Positions 24,437 through 31,516 of a stretch of 64,000 bases of DNA are shown here, piece after piece (the first letter of the stretch is position 1; every line of letters begins with the position of its first letter). Made by a program: the position numbers and the translations under genes. The notes under the pieces were generated by a model. The model saw nothing but the letters and a program-made list of their open reading frames with translations, did not search any database and had not been told where the DNA came from. The DNA is from a virus. The DNA lies in the IMG/VR virus record IMGVR_UViG_3300025009_000051, positions 1 to 64,000 of that record. One strand, 5' to 3'.

Positions 24437-24957
24437 ATTAATTCGTGTTTTTCTGTTAATTCATACGCAAATAATTGCCCTTTATCTGTGTTCACTATAT
24501 CAAAATATTTAAATCTAATATTATCATTTATAATAATATCTTCATCTACAATAAATTCTTCTTTATTTAAAATACTAAAAAAATTATAATTGGGAGATGC
24601 AGTTAAATCATATACATCTTCTTTCATATCTGTTTCTATACAATTTAATACTTCTACCAATCCTTCTCCAGATATAATAAATTTACCTATTATATTGTCA
24701 ATTACTACTTCTTCAAAATTTTCATTATAAAATTTATGTTTTGAATTAATTAACATAAATTCACCATTAGAAAATTCAATTTTATACAATTCAGCTTGTT
24801 CTTCTGTTAATAATACATCTTGTAAATCTGAATTATATAATTTACCTTCTTTATCTCTTGTTATTATTTTATAATTGATTTTTTTAAAAGTTTCTAATAA
24901 ATTTTTAATCTTAATCCATCCTAGATTAGTTAATACCAATGTATCTCCAATTACGCA
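24433..24957 (-). mobile_element. N-terminal intein segment in RNR (174 residues)
   Basis: This segment begins at residue 292, just after TTSTNP: CVIGDTLVLTNLGWIKIKNLL is intein block A. NSKHKFYNENFEEV resembles block B, and EDVYDLTASPNYNFFSI is a good block F. No block G (HN before Cys) follows; the frame runs on for 45 residues to a stop. It is therefore either a split intein whose last strand is supplied in trans or an intein fragment left after an insertion. Confidence 0.65.
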
Positions 24958-25830
24958 AGGATTTGTGCTTGTGGTTTTATATTGAGGATAACTATCAGAA
25001 GGACTATAATTGACAAGTTTATCCCAAAACAATATTCCTGGTTCTGCACTCTTCCAATTATTTTCTATTAATTTATTCCAAATTTTTCTTGCATCTACTT
25101 CTTTAGTATAAATCGGATTATCTGAATCTATAGGATATTGCTGAGTATAAGTAGTACCATTTATAACCGCATTCATAAATTCATTATCGATTTTAACCGA
25201 AATGTTAGCACCGGTTATTTTATTTGTATCTAATTTTGCATTTATAAAATCTTCTGCATCCATATGTTTAATATGAATTGAAAGCATAAGAGCTCCTCTT
25301 CTTCCATCTTGTGCAACTTCTCTTGTACTATTAGAATATCTTTCCATAAAAGGAACCACTCCTGTAGATGTTAAAGCTGAATTTTTAACAGGTGTACCTT
25401 TTGGTCGTATGTGAGACAAATCATGTCCAACTCCACCTCTTCGTTTCATCAATTGCACTTGTTCTTGATCTGTCATTAATAATCCACCATAACTATCAGC
25501 TTGATTACCTATAACAAAACAATTGCTTAAACTTGTATATTGATTATTATTTCCAACTCCAGACATTGAACCTCCTGCAGGTACTATGTATTTGAATTCT
25601 TTTAATAGTTGATATATTAATTCTTCTGATAATGGATTTTCATATTTTGATTCTATCCTATGTAATTCTTTAGCTAATCTTTTATGCATGTCATCTGGGT
25701 TAGTTTCGAATAAATTTCCTAAACTATCTTTCAAACAATATTTGTTAATCCAGACATTTGTTGCGAGTTCGTCGCCTTTAAAATATTCTAAAGTTTTATT
25801 AAATACTTCTTCTCGAGTATATGATTTCAT
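24433..25830 (-). CDS. nrdJ: Class II ribonucleotide reductase, N-terminal half fused to an intein segment
   Basis: 465 residues. Residues 1-291 are the N-extein: VPAGGSMSGVGNNNQYTSLSNCFVI, then KRRGGVGHDLSHIRPKG and EVAQDGRRGALMLSI, features of the NrdJ N-terminal barrel with the redox Cys104. The extein stops at TTSTNP, exactly before the radical-bearing Cys of the Asn-Pro-Cys-Gly-Glu motif. Residues 292-465 are intein-like. The C-terminal half is encoded about 2.4 kb downstream on the same strand. Without protein splicing this half has no catalytic Cys. It overlaps the ART-like gene by ATGA and follows the DnaB gene by 5 nt. Confidence 0.8.
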   Translation of the reverse strand: MKSYTREEVFNKTLEYFKGDELATNVWINKYCLKDSLGNLFETNPDDMHKRLAKELHRIESKYENPLSEELIYQLLKEFKYIVPAGGSMSGVGNNNQYTSLSNCFVIGNQADSYGGLLMTDQEQVQLMKRRGGVGHDLSHIRPKGTPVKNSALTSTGVVPFMERYSNSTREVAQDGRRGALMLSIHIKHMDAEDFINAKLDTNKITGANISVKIDNEFMNAVINGTTYTQQYPIDSDNPIYTKEVDARKIWNKLIENNWKSAEPGILFWDKLVNYSPSDSYPQYKTTSTNPCVIGDTLVLTNLGWIKIKNLLETFKKINYKIITRDKEGKLYNSDLQDVLLTEEQAELYKIEFSNGEFMLINSKHKFYNENFEEVVIDNIIGKFIISGEGLVEVLNCIETDMKEDVYDLTASPNYNFFSILNKEEFIVDEDIIINDNIRFKYFDIVNTDKGQLFAYELTEKHELI

Positions 25831-25835
25831 ATTAG

Positions 25836-27233
25836 TTAAAATTTAGATTGAATTTTTTGGTGCATTTGAAATAATGAATTCACCTTTTTTGAATTATTTT
25901 GATTGTGTTGCTCTACAATTTTTCCTGTTTGTCTATTTAATTCTATTTCTTGACCTTCTTCTGATTCTTCATCATACACCTGTATTTGACCATATTTTAA
26001 ATCTATTGACATTGGATAAGACATTCCGTCGGGACCTACTCTACTTTTTATTATGTGTCCTTTTCCTGTTTTTGAAATTTTATCTTTATTAGTTCTATTT
26101 TGAGACATAACAAAATCAGCATGAAATAATTTCTCCCACGCACCGGATATAGATTTATCTTGAATTATATCTTGCTCATCGGCACTTCCCCTATTTCCTT
26201 GGCTAACGCTGATACAAGGAATATTATATTTTTGTGCAATTTCACCTTTAGCTTCAATATACAACTGTCCTAATATTTGATCGTCTCTTTTATTCTTTCC
26301 AACATTTATTGCTTTCATTAAATCTAAATAATCGATAAATACTTCATCTGGCTCGAATTCAATTGCTCTTGTTTTTTCTATATGTGCTATTAAAGTATTC
26401 ATTGATGCCGACCCCGCAGGATATTCTTTTATTATTAACATTCCTGGAATGTCTTTCAATTTAATTTTTATATCATCTTTATATTTTGTTAATTGTTCTA
26501 CAGGAATACCAGAAAAATAAGTATCAAATCTTTTTGCCACATATTGCGCACTCAATTCAAGAGTATAATAAATTACATTTTTTCCAAGTGTCATTGAATG
26601 TGCAGCCATATTTATCATTGTCCATGATTTTCCACCCCCAGGTTTCCCCACAAAAATCCACAATTCTCCCGCACCCGGCCCTCCTTGTGTGACATCATTT
26701 ATAATAGGCCAAGGAGTTGGAATTGGGTTTCGTAAATCTACTGCATATCTGCTATCTATATCTTTTTTATAATCGTGCCCCAAATTCTTATCTGTTCCAG
26801 CTTGACCGGCTTTCTTTATTATTTCTTGTATTTCATCATATTTTCCTATCTGCAATAAATCTACAGAATCAAGAATAGCTTGTTTTAAAACTTGATTTTT
26901 ACAAAAAGTAATGGTTTCGTCTCTGATAATTTTTAAATCATCTGACTCCATCATTTTATAACTTTCTAATAAATTTATTCTTACAGATTCTTTTAATTGT
27001 TCGTTAGTAATCTTTTCCAAATAAATTTTCATAGCATCTGCCGTGGGTGCTTTATTATACTCGGTGTAATATTCTAAAATTTTAGAAATGATATAACGAT
27101 TTCCTTCATTATCAAAATATTCAGGTAATAAAATATCTGACACTTGAATCAAATAATTTACATCCATCAATAATGAACTTATAACTTTTATTTGGAAACT
27201 GCTACCATAATCTGATAACTTGTCTACTGTCAT
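25836..27233 (-). CDS. dnaB: Replicative DNA helicase, DnaB/gp41-like
   Basis: 465 residues. After a helical N-terminal domain (residues 1-150) comes the RecA-like core: GELWIFVGKPGGGKSWTMI is Walker A and VFIDYLDLM is Walker B. VSQGNRGSADEQ resembles motif H3, and the KSRVGPDGMSYPM arginine-finger/loop region follows. It unwinds DNA at the fork as a hexamer. The C-terminal tail is Gln/Asn/Lys-rich. A 25-base sequence 20-38 nt upstream matches the 3' end of the tnpB gene and is preceded by TTGAT. Confidence 0.85.
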   Translation of the reverse strand: MTVDKLSDYGSSFQIKVISSLLMDVNYLIQVSDILLPEYFDNEGNRYIISKILEYYTEYNKAPTADAMKIYLEKITNEQLKESVRINLLESYKMMESDDLKIIRDETITFCKNQVLKQAILDSVDLLQIGKYDEIQEIIKKAGQAGTDKNLGHDYKKDIDSRYAVDLRNPIPTPWPIINDVTQGGPGAGELWIFVGKPGGGKSWTMINMAAHSMTLGKNVIYYTLELSAQYVAKRFDTYFSGIPVEQLTKYKDDIKIKLKDIPGMLIIKEYPAGSASMNTLIAHIEKTRAIEFEPDEVFIDYLDLMKAINVGKNKRDDQILGQLYIEAKGEIAQKYNIPCISVSQGNRGSADEQDIIQDKSISGAWEKLFHADFVMSQNRTNKDKISKTGKGHIIKSRVGPDGMSYPMSIDLKYGQIQVYDEESEEGQEIELNRQTGKIVEQHNQNNSKKVNSLFQMHQKIQSKF

Positions 27234-27246
27234 ATTTTTTATACTT

Positions 27247-27271
27247 TAAAATAAAAAATCATATAAAAGAG
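27247..27271 (-). promoter_or_regulatory. Leader of dnaB matching the tnpB 3' end, with TTGAT beside it
   Basis: Minus strand 27276-27272 is TTGAT, followed at 27271-27253 by CTCTTTTATATGATTTTTT, identical to 9420-9402. TTGAT is the TAM of the ISDra2 TnpB. The site lies 20-38 nt before the DnaB start codon, where a promoter or leader is expected. Confidence 0.4.
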
Positions 27272-27290
27272 ATCAATATCTTTTGTAAGA

Positions 27291-28310
27291 TTAAACTTTG
27301 ATATAATTGGTTAGATTAGAAAATACTTCTGTCACCCATTTTTGAGTATATTTAATTATTGTTCCTTCTAATCCATCTACTGTCGAATATTTTAAAAATG
27401 AAAATGTATTTAATTTTGGTACTTCACTTTCTAATATCTTTTTTATTTCTTCTTTTTGACTTTCAAATAATAATGGTTCTTCTAACTGCATTATTTTATA
27501 ATTCAATTGCATTCGTTCTTTACTATTTTTCATATCAGAAAGAATTTTATATTTATCTAAATCTGCACAAGTATCTAAATAATTGTATATATCATCTACT
27601 GTTCTTCTTTTATCTTCAAATAAAAATGGTATTCTTTTTTGTAATGTTTTTAATCCTACTCCACTAACTCCTGGAATATTATCTGAATTGTCACCATTAA
27701 ATATTTTATGAATTATAAAGTTTTTTGGTATTAAATCAAAATTTTCTTTAATGTAATTTTCATCAATTATGATTTTTTTTGTTGGAGAATAAACGAAAGT
27801 ATCTTCATCTATTAATTGATAAAAATCTTGATCTGTACTCATTATATATTTTTTAGAATTTTTATGAGTATGAACAATATGTGCAATTACATCGTCTGCT
27901 TCTGCATTATCTATCATTACAATGTGAATAGGAAATAATTTTAAATAATCTAATAATCTATTCAACTGTAATTTTATTGCAAAATTTTCTTCTTCTACAG
28001 AATTATATATTGAATTTTTAGGAGCGGTCTTGACAACATTTCTATTAGCTTTATAATCTGGAAATATTGCTTTCCTTTGAGATGAACCATTTACTCCATC
28101 AAATACAACTATACAATGAGTAGGTTTTAATAATTTTATTGCATAACCAAGAGATAATAAGAAACCACCATATCCACCAATAGGAACACCGTTATCATTT
28201 ACAATGTGTGATATAGATGTTCCTCTGATGAATGTATTCATACCATCTACTAATAAGATGTTAGAATCTAGAGTTCTAATTTGATTTGTAAGATTAGAAA
28301 AGAAACTCAT
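27291..28310 (-). CDS. 5'-3' exonuclease / flap nuclease (T4 RNase H type)
   Basis: 339 residues with the FEN/PIN fold. ILLVDGMNTFIRG holds the first Asp, CIVVFDGVNGSSQRKAIFPDYKANR the helical arch start, and DNAEADDVIAHI and STDQDFYQLI further metal ligands. HKIFNGDNSDNIPGVSGVGLKT is the Asp pair plus the helix-hairpin-helix DNA-binding motif. It removes RNA primers and flaps during lagging-strand synthesis. It sits between RecA and DnaB in the replication operon, 2 nt after the RecA C-terminal gene. Full length for the family. Confidence 0.8.
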   Translation of the reverse strand: MSFFSNLTNQIRTLDSNILLVDGMNTFIRGTSISHIVNDNGVPIGGYGGFLLSLGYAIKLLKPTHCIVVFDGVNGSSQRKAIFPDYKANRNVVKTAPKNSIYNSVEEENFAIKLQLNRLLDYLKLFPIHIVMIDNAEADDVIAHIVHTHKNSKKYIMSTDQDFYQLIDEDTFVYSPTKKIIIDENYIKENFDLIPKNFIIHKIFNGDNSDNIPGVSGVGLKTLQKRIPFLFEDKRRTVDDIYNYLDTCADLDKYKILSDMKNSKERMQLNYKIMQLEEPLLFESQKEEIKKILESEVPKLNTFSFLKYSTVDGLEGTIIKYTQKWVTEVFSNLTNYIKV

Positions 28311-28311
28311 A

Positions 28312-29733
28312 TTAATCTTCTTCTGCGTAAGTATCTTCTAAAAATCCAGATTCATCTACTCTCTCGAATATGATGTTTTCTTCACTTAATTCTGAAGTTT
28401 TGTATTGCATAATTAATGTATCCGCCATAGCATTGTAGATTTGTTCTTTTAGATATGGATTTGTAACTGTAATATATTCTTCAAAAGTTTTTCTTTGAAA
28501 TTTATGTTCTAAAGGTAAATCATCTTTATCAGATTTTTCTAAATCTATCCATGTGTACCAAGCTCCACCTTTTTTAATTAATCCATATAAATCCAAGGTA
28601 TCTAACCAATTTTCATATTCATTAATACCTGAATCATAATAGATATTAAATTCAGTTTTTCTTAAATTTGGACCACATCTGTTTTTCTTTACCTGTGCTA
28701 AAGTAGTAATACCAATGACTTGTTCTACTCCATTTACTTTACCTTTTATTTGTCCTGCAGGTTTTAATCTTATTCTTACAGAAGCATGAAATCCAATAGC
28801 TTGACCTCCTGAAGTGGTGTTGTGATTTAACCAACCATTTGCATAATAATTATGAATGTCTTTAATATCAAAATCTACAACATTCATTTTTTCAGATACT
28901 TTCGTAAATTTAGAAGAAAAATCTTTAGCGTGCACCCAATCCGTTCCGTCCCAAACTCTATGATTTCCTGAGCATTTTAAATTTCCATCTGTATAATGTT
29001 CTAAAACAGATTCTTTAATGATAAAAGATTTTATAGGTTTATATACATCTTCACCTGTTTTTAAATCTTGACCTAAAATCTCACAATTTAATTCTGGATC
29101 TATATCAAATATTTCAGGATTTTCAAAATCATCATTATTAGCAAATCTATCACTGAAATCTTTTATTGATATTTCTTCTTCAGTATATTTTTTTGAACGA
29201 TATCCTTTATCATTTGATTTCCAATCTGATTTATATCTAATTTTGATATTAGTAGAATATGGATCAACACAATAAGGATCTCCAAAAGAAGTATTATGAG
29301 AAACAATATCATTAGATAAATATGAATGATCCCCATCTAATTCAAAATCTACAATTGGTATTATATAATTTGTAGCATCTACACAAAAAGGAATCCATAA
29401 ATTATTATTCTTTAATAAAAAATTTCTATAATTATTATTTTCACATAAAAATCGAGTTTCTAAAAACCCTTCAGACAAATCATTTATATTTCTACATAAA
29501 ATTTTATGTTCGTCTGCAACTTCTAAAGATTTATTTTCATATGTAATAATATACATTTTTGTATCTGGCTTTCTAATTAAATTTATAACTCTATTCCATT
29601 TTCCGTCTTGAGTTAAAATTTCGTAATTTTTTGAGGATACATCATAAGGTTTGTTAATTTCCATTTTGGTATAATCATACCCCAATTCAGCAAAAAAATC
29701 TTTAATATTTATTTCTAATTCTGTGCTATACAT
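28312..29733 (-). CDS. recA: RecA/UvsX C-terminal half with split-intein C-piece and a second intein
   Basis: 473 residues in five parts. Residues 1-147 are a C-intein (VIPI-type strands, block F IVDFELDGDHSYL, end NDIVSHN). 148-154 are the extein TSFGDPY. 155-305 are a complete mini-intein (CVDPYSTNIKIRYKSD to IHNYYANGWLNHN) with no nuclease domain. From 306 TTSGGQAIGFHASVRIRL continues the RecA core. An acidic C-terminal tail (ESGFLEDTYAEED) follows. Joined to the N-half the core reads RVKLG-TSFGDPY-TTSGG, as in bacterial RecA around loop L2. Mature RecA thus needs one trans and one cis protein splicing event. The start ATG lies inside the end of the nuclease gene. Confidence 0.85.
   Translation of the reverse strand: MYSTELEINIKDFFAELGYDYTKMEINKPYDVSSKNYEILTQDGKWNRVINLIRKPDTKMYIITYENKSLEVADEHKILCRNINDLSEGFLETRFLCENNNYRNFLLKNNNLWIPFCVDATNYIIPIVDFELDGDHSYLSNDIVSHNTSFGDPYCVDPYSTNIKIRYKSDWKSNDKGYRSKKYTEEEISIKDFSDRFANNDDFENPEIFDIDPELNCEILGQDLKTGEDVYKPIKSFIIKESVLEHYTDGNLKCSGNHRVWDGTDWVHAKDFSSKFTKVSEKMNVVDFDIKDIHNYYANGWLNHNTTSGGQAIGFHASVRIRLKPAGQIKGKVNGVEQVIGITTLAQVKKNRCGPNLRKTEFNIYYDSGINEYENWLDTLDLYGLIKKGGAWYTWIDLEKSDKDDLPLEHKFQRKTFEEYITVTNPYLKEQIYNAMADTLIMQYKTSELSEENIIFERVDESGFLEDTYAEED
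28819..29271 (-). mobile_element. Contiguous mini-intein 2 in RecA (151 residues)
   Basis: C155 to N305 of the C-terminal half: block A CVDPYSTNIKIRYKSD, block B CSGNHRVWDGTDW, block F VVDFDIKDIHNYYA and block G NGWLNHN followed by Thr. No nuclease domain. Its block A resembles that of intein 1, so the two inteins look like relatives. Confidence 0.85.
29293..29733 (-). mobile_element. C-terminal piece of split intein 1 in RecA (147 residues)
   Basis: It starts MYSTELEINIKDFFAEL, which aligns with the second part of block A (EEISIKDF) in intein 2. VADEHKILCRN is the block B His region, and NDIVSHN is the C-terminal His-Asn before Thr148. The matching N-piece is the 16-residue tail of 30735-31442. 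Confidence 0.8.
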
Positions 29734-30680
29734 AATATTTCTTTTATTTGTTTTTTAAATTTATTTGTTTCGTTTATAATGTCGTGTTCCCATATTTCAA
29801 AATAATGAATATCTTGACCGTATTTAGTGTATATCTGTGCTTTCTTTCTTTTGTCCCTATTTATATTGCTCCTTTGTACTCCTTGTAAATTATTGTAATT
29901 ATAAATTTCTGGATTTGCATGCCAATAATCTCCTTGTACTTCGATAAAAATATTTTCCCTAATCCTGAAATCTACAGAATACCAATAATCTTTATTATTA
30001 TAGTCTTGCACACATACCATTTCATTATATCTATATTGAATATTGTTTTCTTCTAAAATATTTTGAATTTTTAATTCCGGTCTTGTTATTCCGCCCGCAA
30101 ATTTCCAACCCTCTCGTTTAAATGTCTTTCCAAAATATTTTTTAAACCAAGGGGCATAAGGAACACTAATTACTTCTTTAAATAAAGATTTAAATTCATT
30201 TTTTGTATATTTTTCAATATTATTTTCTAACCAATCCAAAGTTTCTTTTCTAAATAACATATTTGAATTAAAATATGCTTTTACTCTAATTTTATTTGCT
30301 TTTAATATTTCTGCATCTGTTAAGGTATTAGAATAAGAGTTAATATGCCATTCCCTTATATTTAAATATTCTGATATTAATCTATATGAATAGTAAGGTT
30401 TTTTTAACATTTCAAATATAATTTTTTTATCTTCTTCTGAAATTTTAAATTTGCGTGATTCTGATATTTTCTTTTTTGTTTCTTCACTTGTAAAATGCCC
30501 CATTAAACTTTTCTGTCGTTTTAAAACAGATTCTGGCGATTTTGGTACTCCCGGCTTACATCTATTAAAATGTTTAAGTTTGCAAGTTTCAGAACAAAAA
30601 TATCTTGTTTGTTTTTTTGATATTATAAAAATATTTTCATTGGGTATTTCATTTTTACAAGGAAAAAAATTGCATTTCAT
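29715..30680 (-). CDS. Vsr-like (EDxHD-type) homing endonuclease between the RecA halves
   Basis: 321 residues. There is an N-terminal zinc motif (CKNEIP... FCSETCKLKHF) and a NUMOD3-like SEETKKKISESRKF segment, followed by a helix-turn-helix-like region. The C-terminal nuclease carries YSVDFRIRENIFIEVQGDYWHANP (acidic residues and His) and GQDIHYFEIWEHDI, the pattern of the Vsr-related homing nucleases known from fractured genes with split inteins. It lies exactly at the split of RecA and overlaps the C-terminal half by 19 nt. A late-type element is 11 nt upstream of its ATG. It most likely cuts uninterrupted recA alleles and spreads the arrangement. Confidence 0.8.
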   Translation of the reverse strand: MKCNFFPCKNEIPNENIFIISKKQTRYFCSETCKLKHFNRCKPGVPKSPESVLKRQKSLMGHFTSEETKKKISESRKFKISEEDKKIIFEMLKKPYYSYRLISEYLNIREWHINSYSNTLTDAEILKANKIRVKAYFNSNMLFRKETLDWLENNIEKYTKNEFKSLFKEVISVPYAPWFKKYFGKTFKREGWKFAGGITRPELKIQNILEENNIQYRYNEMVCVQDYNNKDYWYSVDFRIRENIFIEVQGDYWHANPEIYNYNNLQGVQRSNINRDKRKKAQIYTKYGQDIHYFEIWEHDIINETNKFKKQIKEILCIAQN

Positions 30681-30691
30681 AAGTTTTTTAT

Positions 30692-30701
30692 AATAAATAT
30701 A
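30692..30701 (-). promoter_or_regulatory. Late-promoter-like element for the nuclease gene
   Basis: TATATTTATT on the minus strand, 11 nt before the ATG at 30680; it would let the nuclease and the RecA C-half be expressed late, apart from the N-half. Confidence 0.4.
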
Positions 30702-30734
30702 AAAGAACTTAAAAAATAAAGTTTATTTTAGTTG

Positions 30735-30785
30735 TTACGTTATTTTCTTCCGAATAATAATATTAGTTGTTTCTGGATTTACACA
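30735..30785 (-). mobile_element. N-terminal piece of split intein 1 (16 residues plus stop)
   Basis: CVNPETTNIIIRKKIT. Residues C, V, P, T, N, I and R-x-K match the start of intein 2 (CVDPYSTNIKIRYK), which supports it being a genuine intein start and not random read-through. Confidence 0.75.
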
Positions 30786-31442
30786 ACCAAGCTTAACCCG
30801 TAATTGTTGGTTTATAATTAATATAGCATTTGTCTTACCAATTAAACTTGTAATTTTTCTCATTGCTTTAGAATTGATAATAGCTTTATCAGTGTTCCAT
30901 CCTTCTTTCTTATAATCTCCTTCATATTCATTTAAAGCTACTGCACCAGATTGAGAATCAAATACAATTGTTACTGGAACATCTTTCTTTTCAGATTGAA
31001 TTTTAATTAAAATATCTTCAATAGTTTGATAAATATCTTCTAATATATTCATTTCAACATAAACCATTTTTGATAAATCGACTCCAATAGCTTCCAAGAA
31101 TGTTGTATCCGATGCATGCTCTGTGTCAATGTAAACTCCAATTCCACCGAGTTTTTGAGTATTTTTTATTGCGTGAGCAGCTAATAGAGACTTCCCCGAC
31201 GCCTCCAAACCTGATAACTCGATAATCTTCCCGCGGGGCCATCCTCCTTCCCTTTTATTTGAAATAGCAATGTCAAGTGTCGGACTACCTGTAGAAATCC
31301 AACCTTTAACTTCTTCTTGTGCATTCAAAAATAATGCTACATCTTTATCTTTAAATTTGCTATTAATATTTTGTTTAATAATTGATGCTAAATCAAGATT
31401 ACTTTCTTTTAAAGGTTCTTCACCCTTTGATTTTTTTGCCAT
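30735..31442 (-). CDS. recA: RecA/UvsX N-terminal half ending in a 16-residue N-intein
   Basis: 235 residues. IIELSGLEASGKSLLAAHA is Walker A, VPVTIVFDSQSGAVAL Walker B, and ILIINQQLRVKLG the strand before loop L2. At residue 220 the RecA sequence stops and CVNPETTNIIIRKKIT begins, followed at once by TAA. This is intein block A only, much shorter than most natural N-inteins. The partner is the C-terminal half at 28312-29733. The protein catalyses strand exchange in phage recombination and repair, but this half alone lacks the C-terminal core strands. It is separated from the SSB gene by a terminator. Confidence 0.85.
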   Translation of the reverse strand: MAKKSKGEEPLKESNLDLASIIKQNINSKFKDKDVALFLNAQEEVKGWISTGSPTLDIAISNKREGGWPRGKIIELSGLEASGKSLLAAHAIKNTQKLGGIGVYIDTEHASDTTFLEAIGVDLSKMVYVEMNILEDIYQTIEDILIKIQSEKKDVPVTIVFDSQSGAVALNEYEGDYKKEGWNTDKAIINSKAMRKITSLIGKTNAILIINQQLRVKLGCVNPETTNIIIRKKIT

Positions 31443-31466
31443 ATAACTTCTTTATTAAAAATAGTT

Positions 31467-31498
31467 AAAAAAAGAGTGACAAAAATATCACTCTTTTT
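31467..31498. terminator. Terminator between SSB and RecA
   Basis: AAAAAGAGTGA pairs with TCACTCTTTTT around an 8-nt A/T loop; symmetric A and T tails make it usable on both strands. On the minus strand it ends the SSB transcript. Confidence 0.75.
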
Positions 31499-31516
31499 AA
31501 TTAAAAATAAATTATT

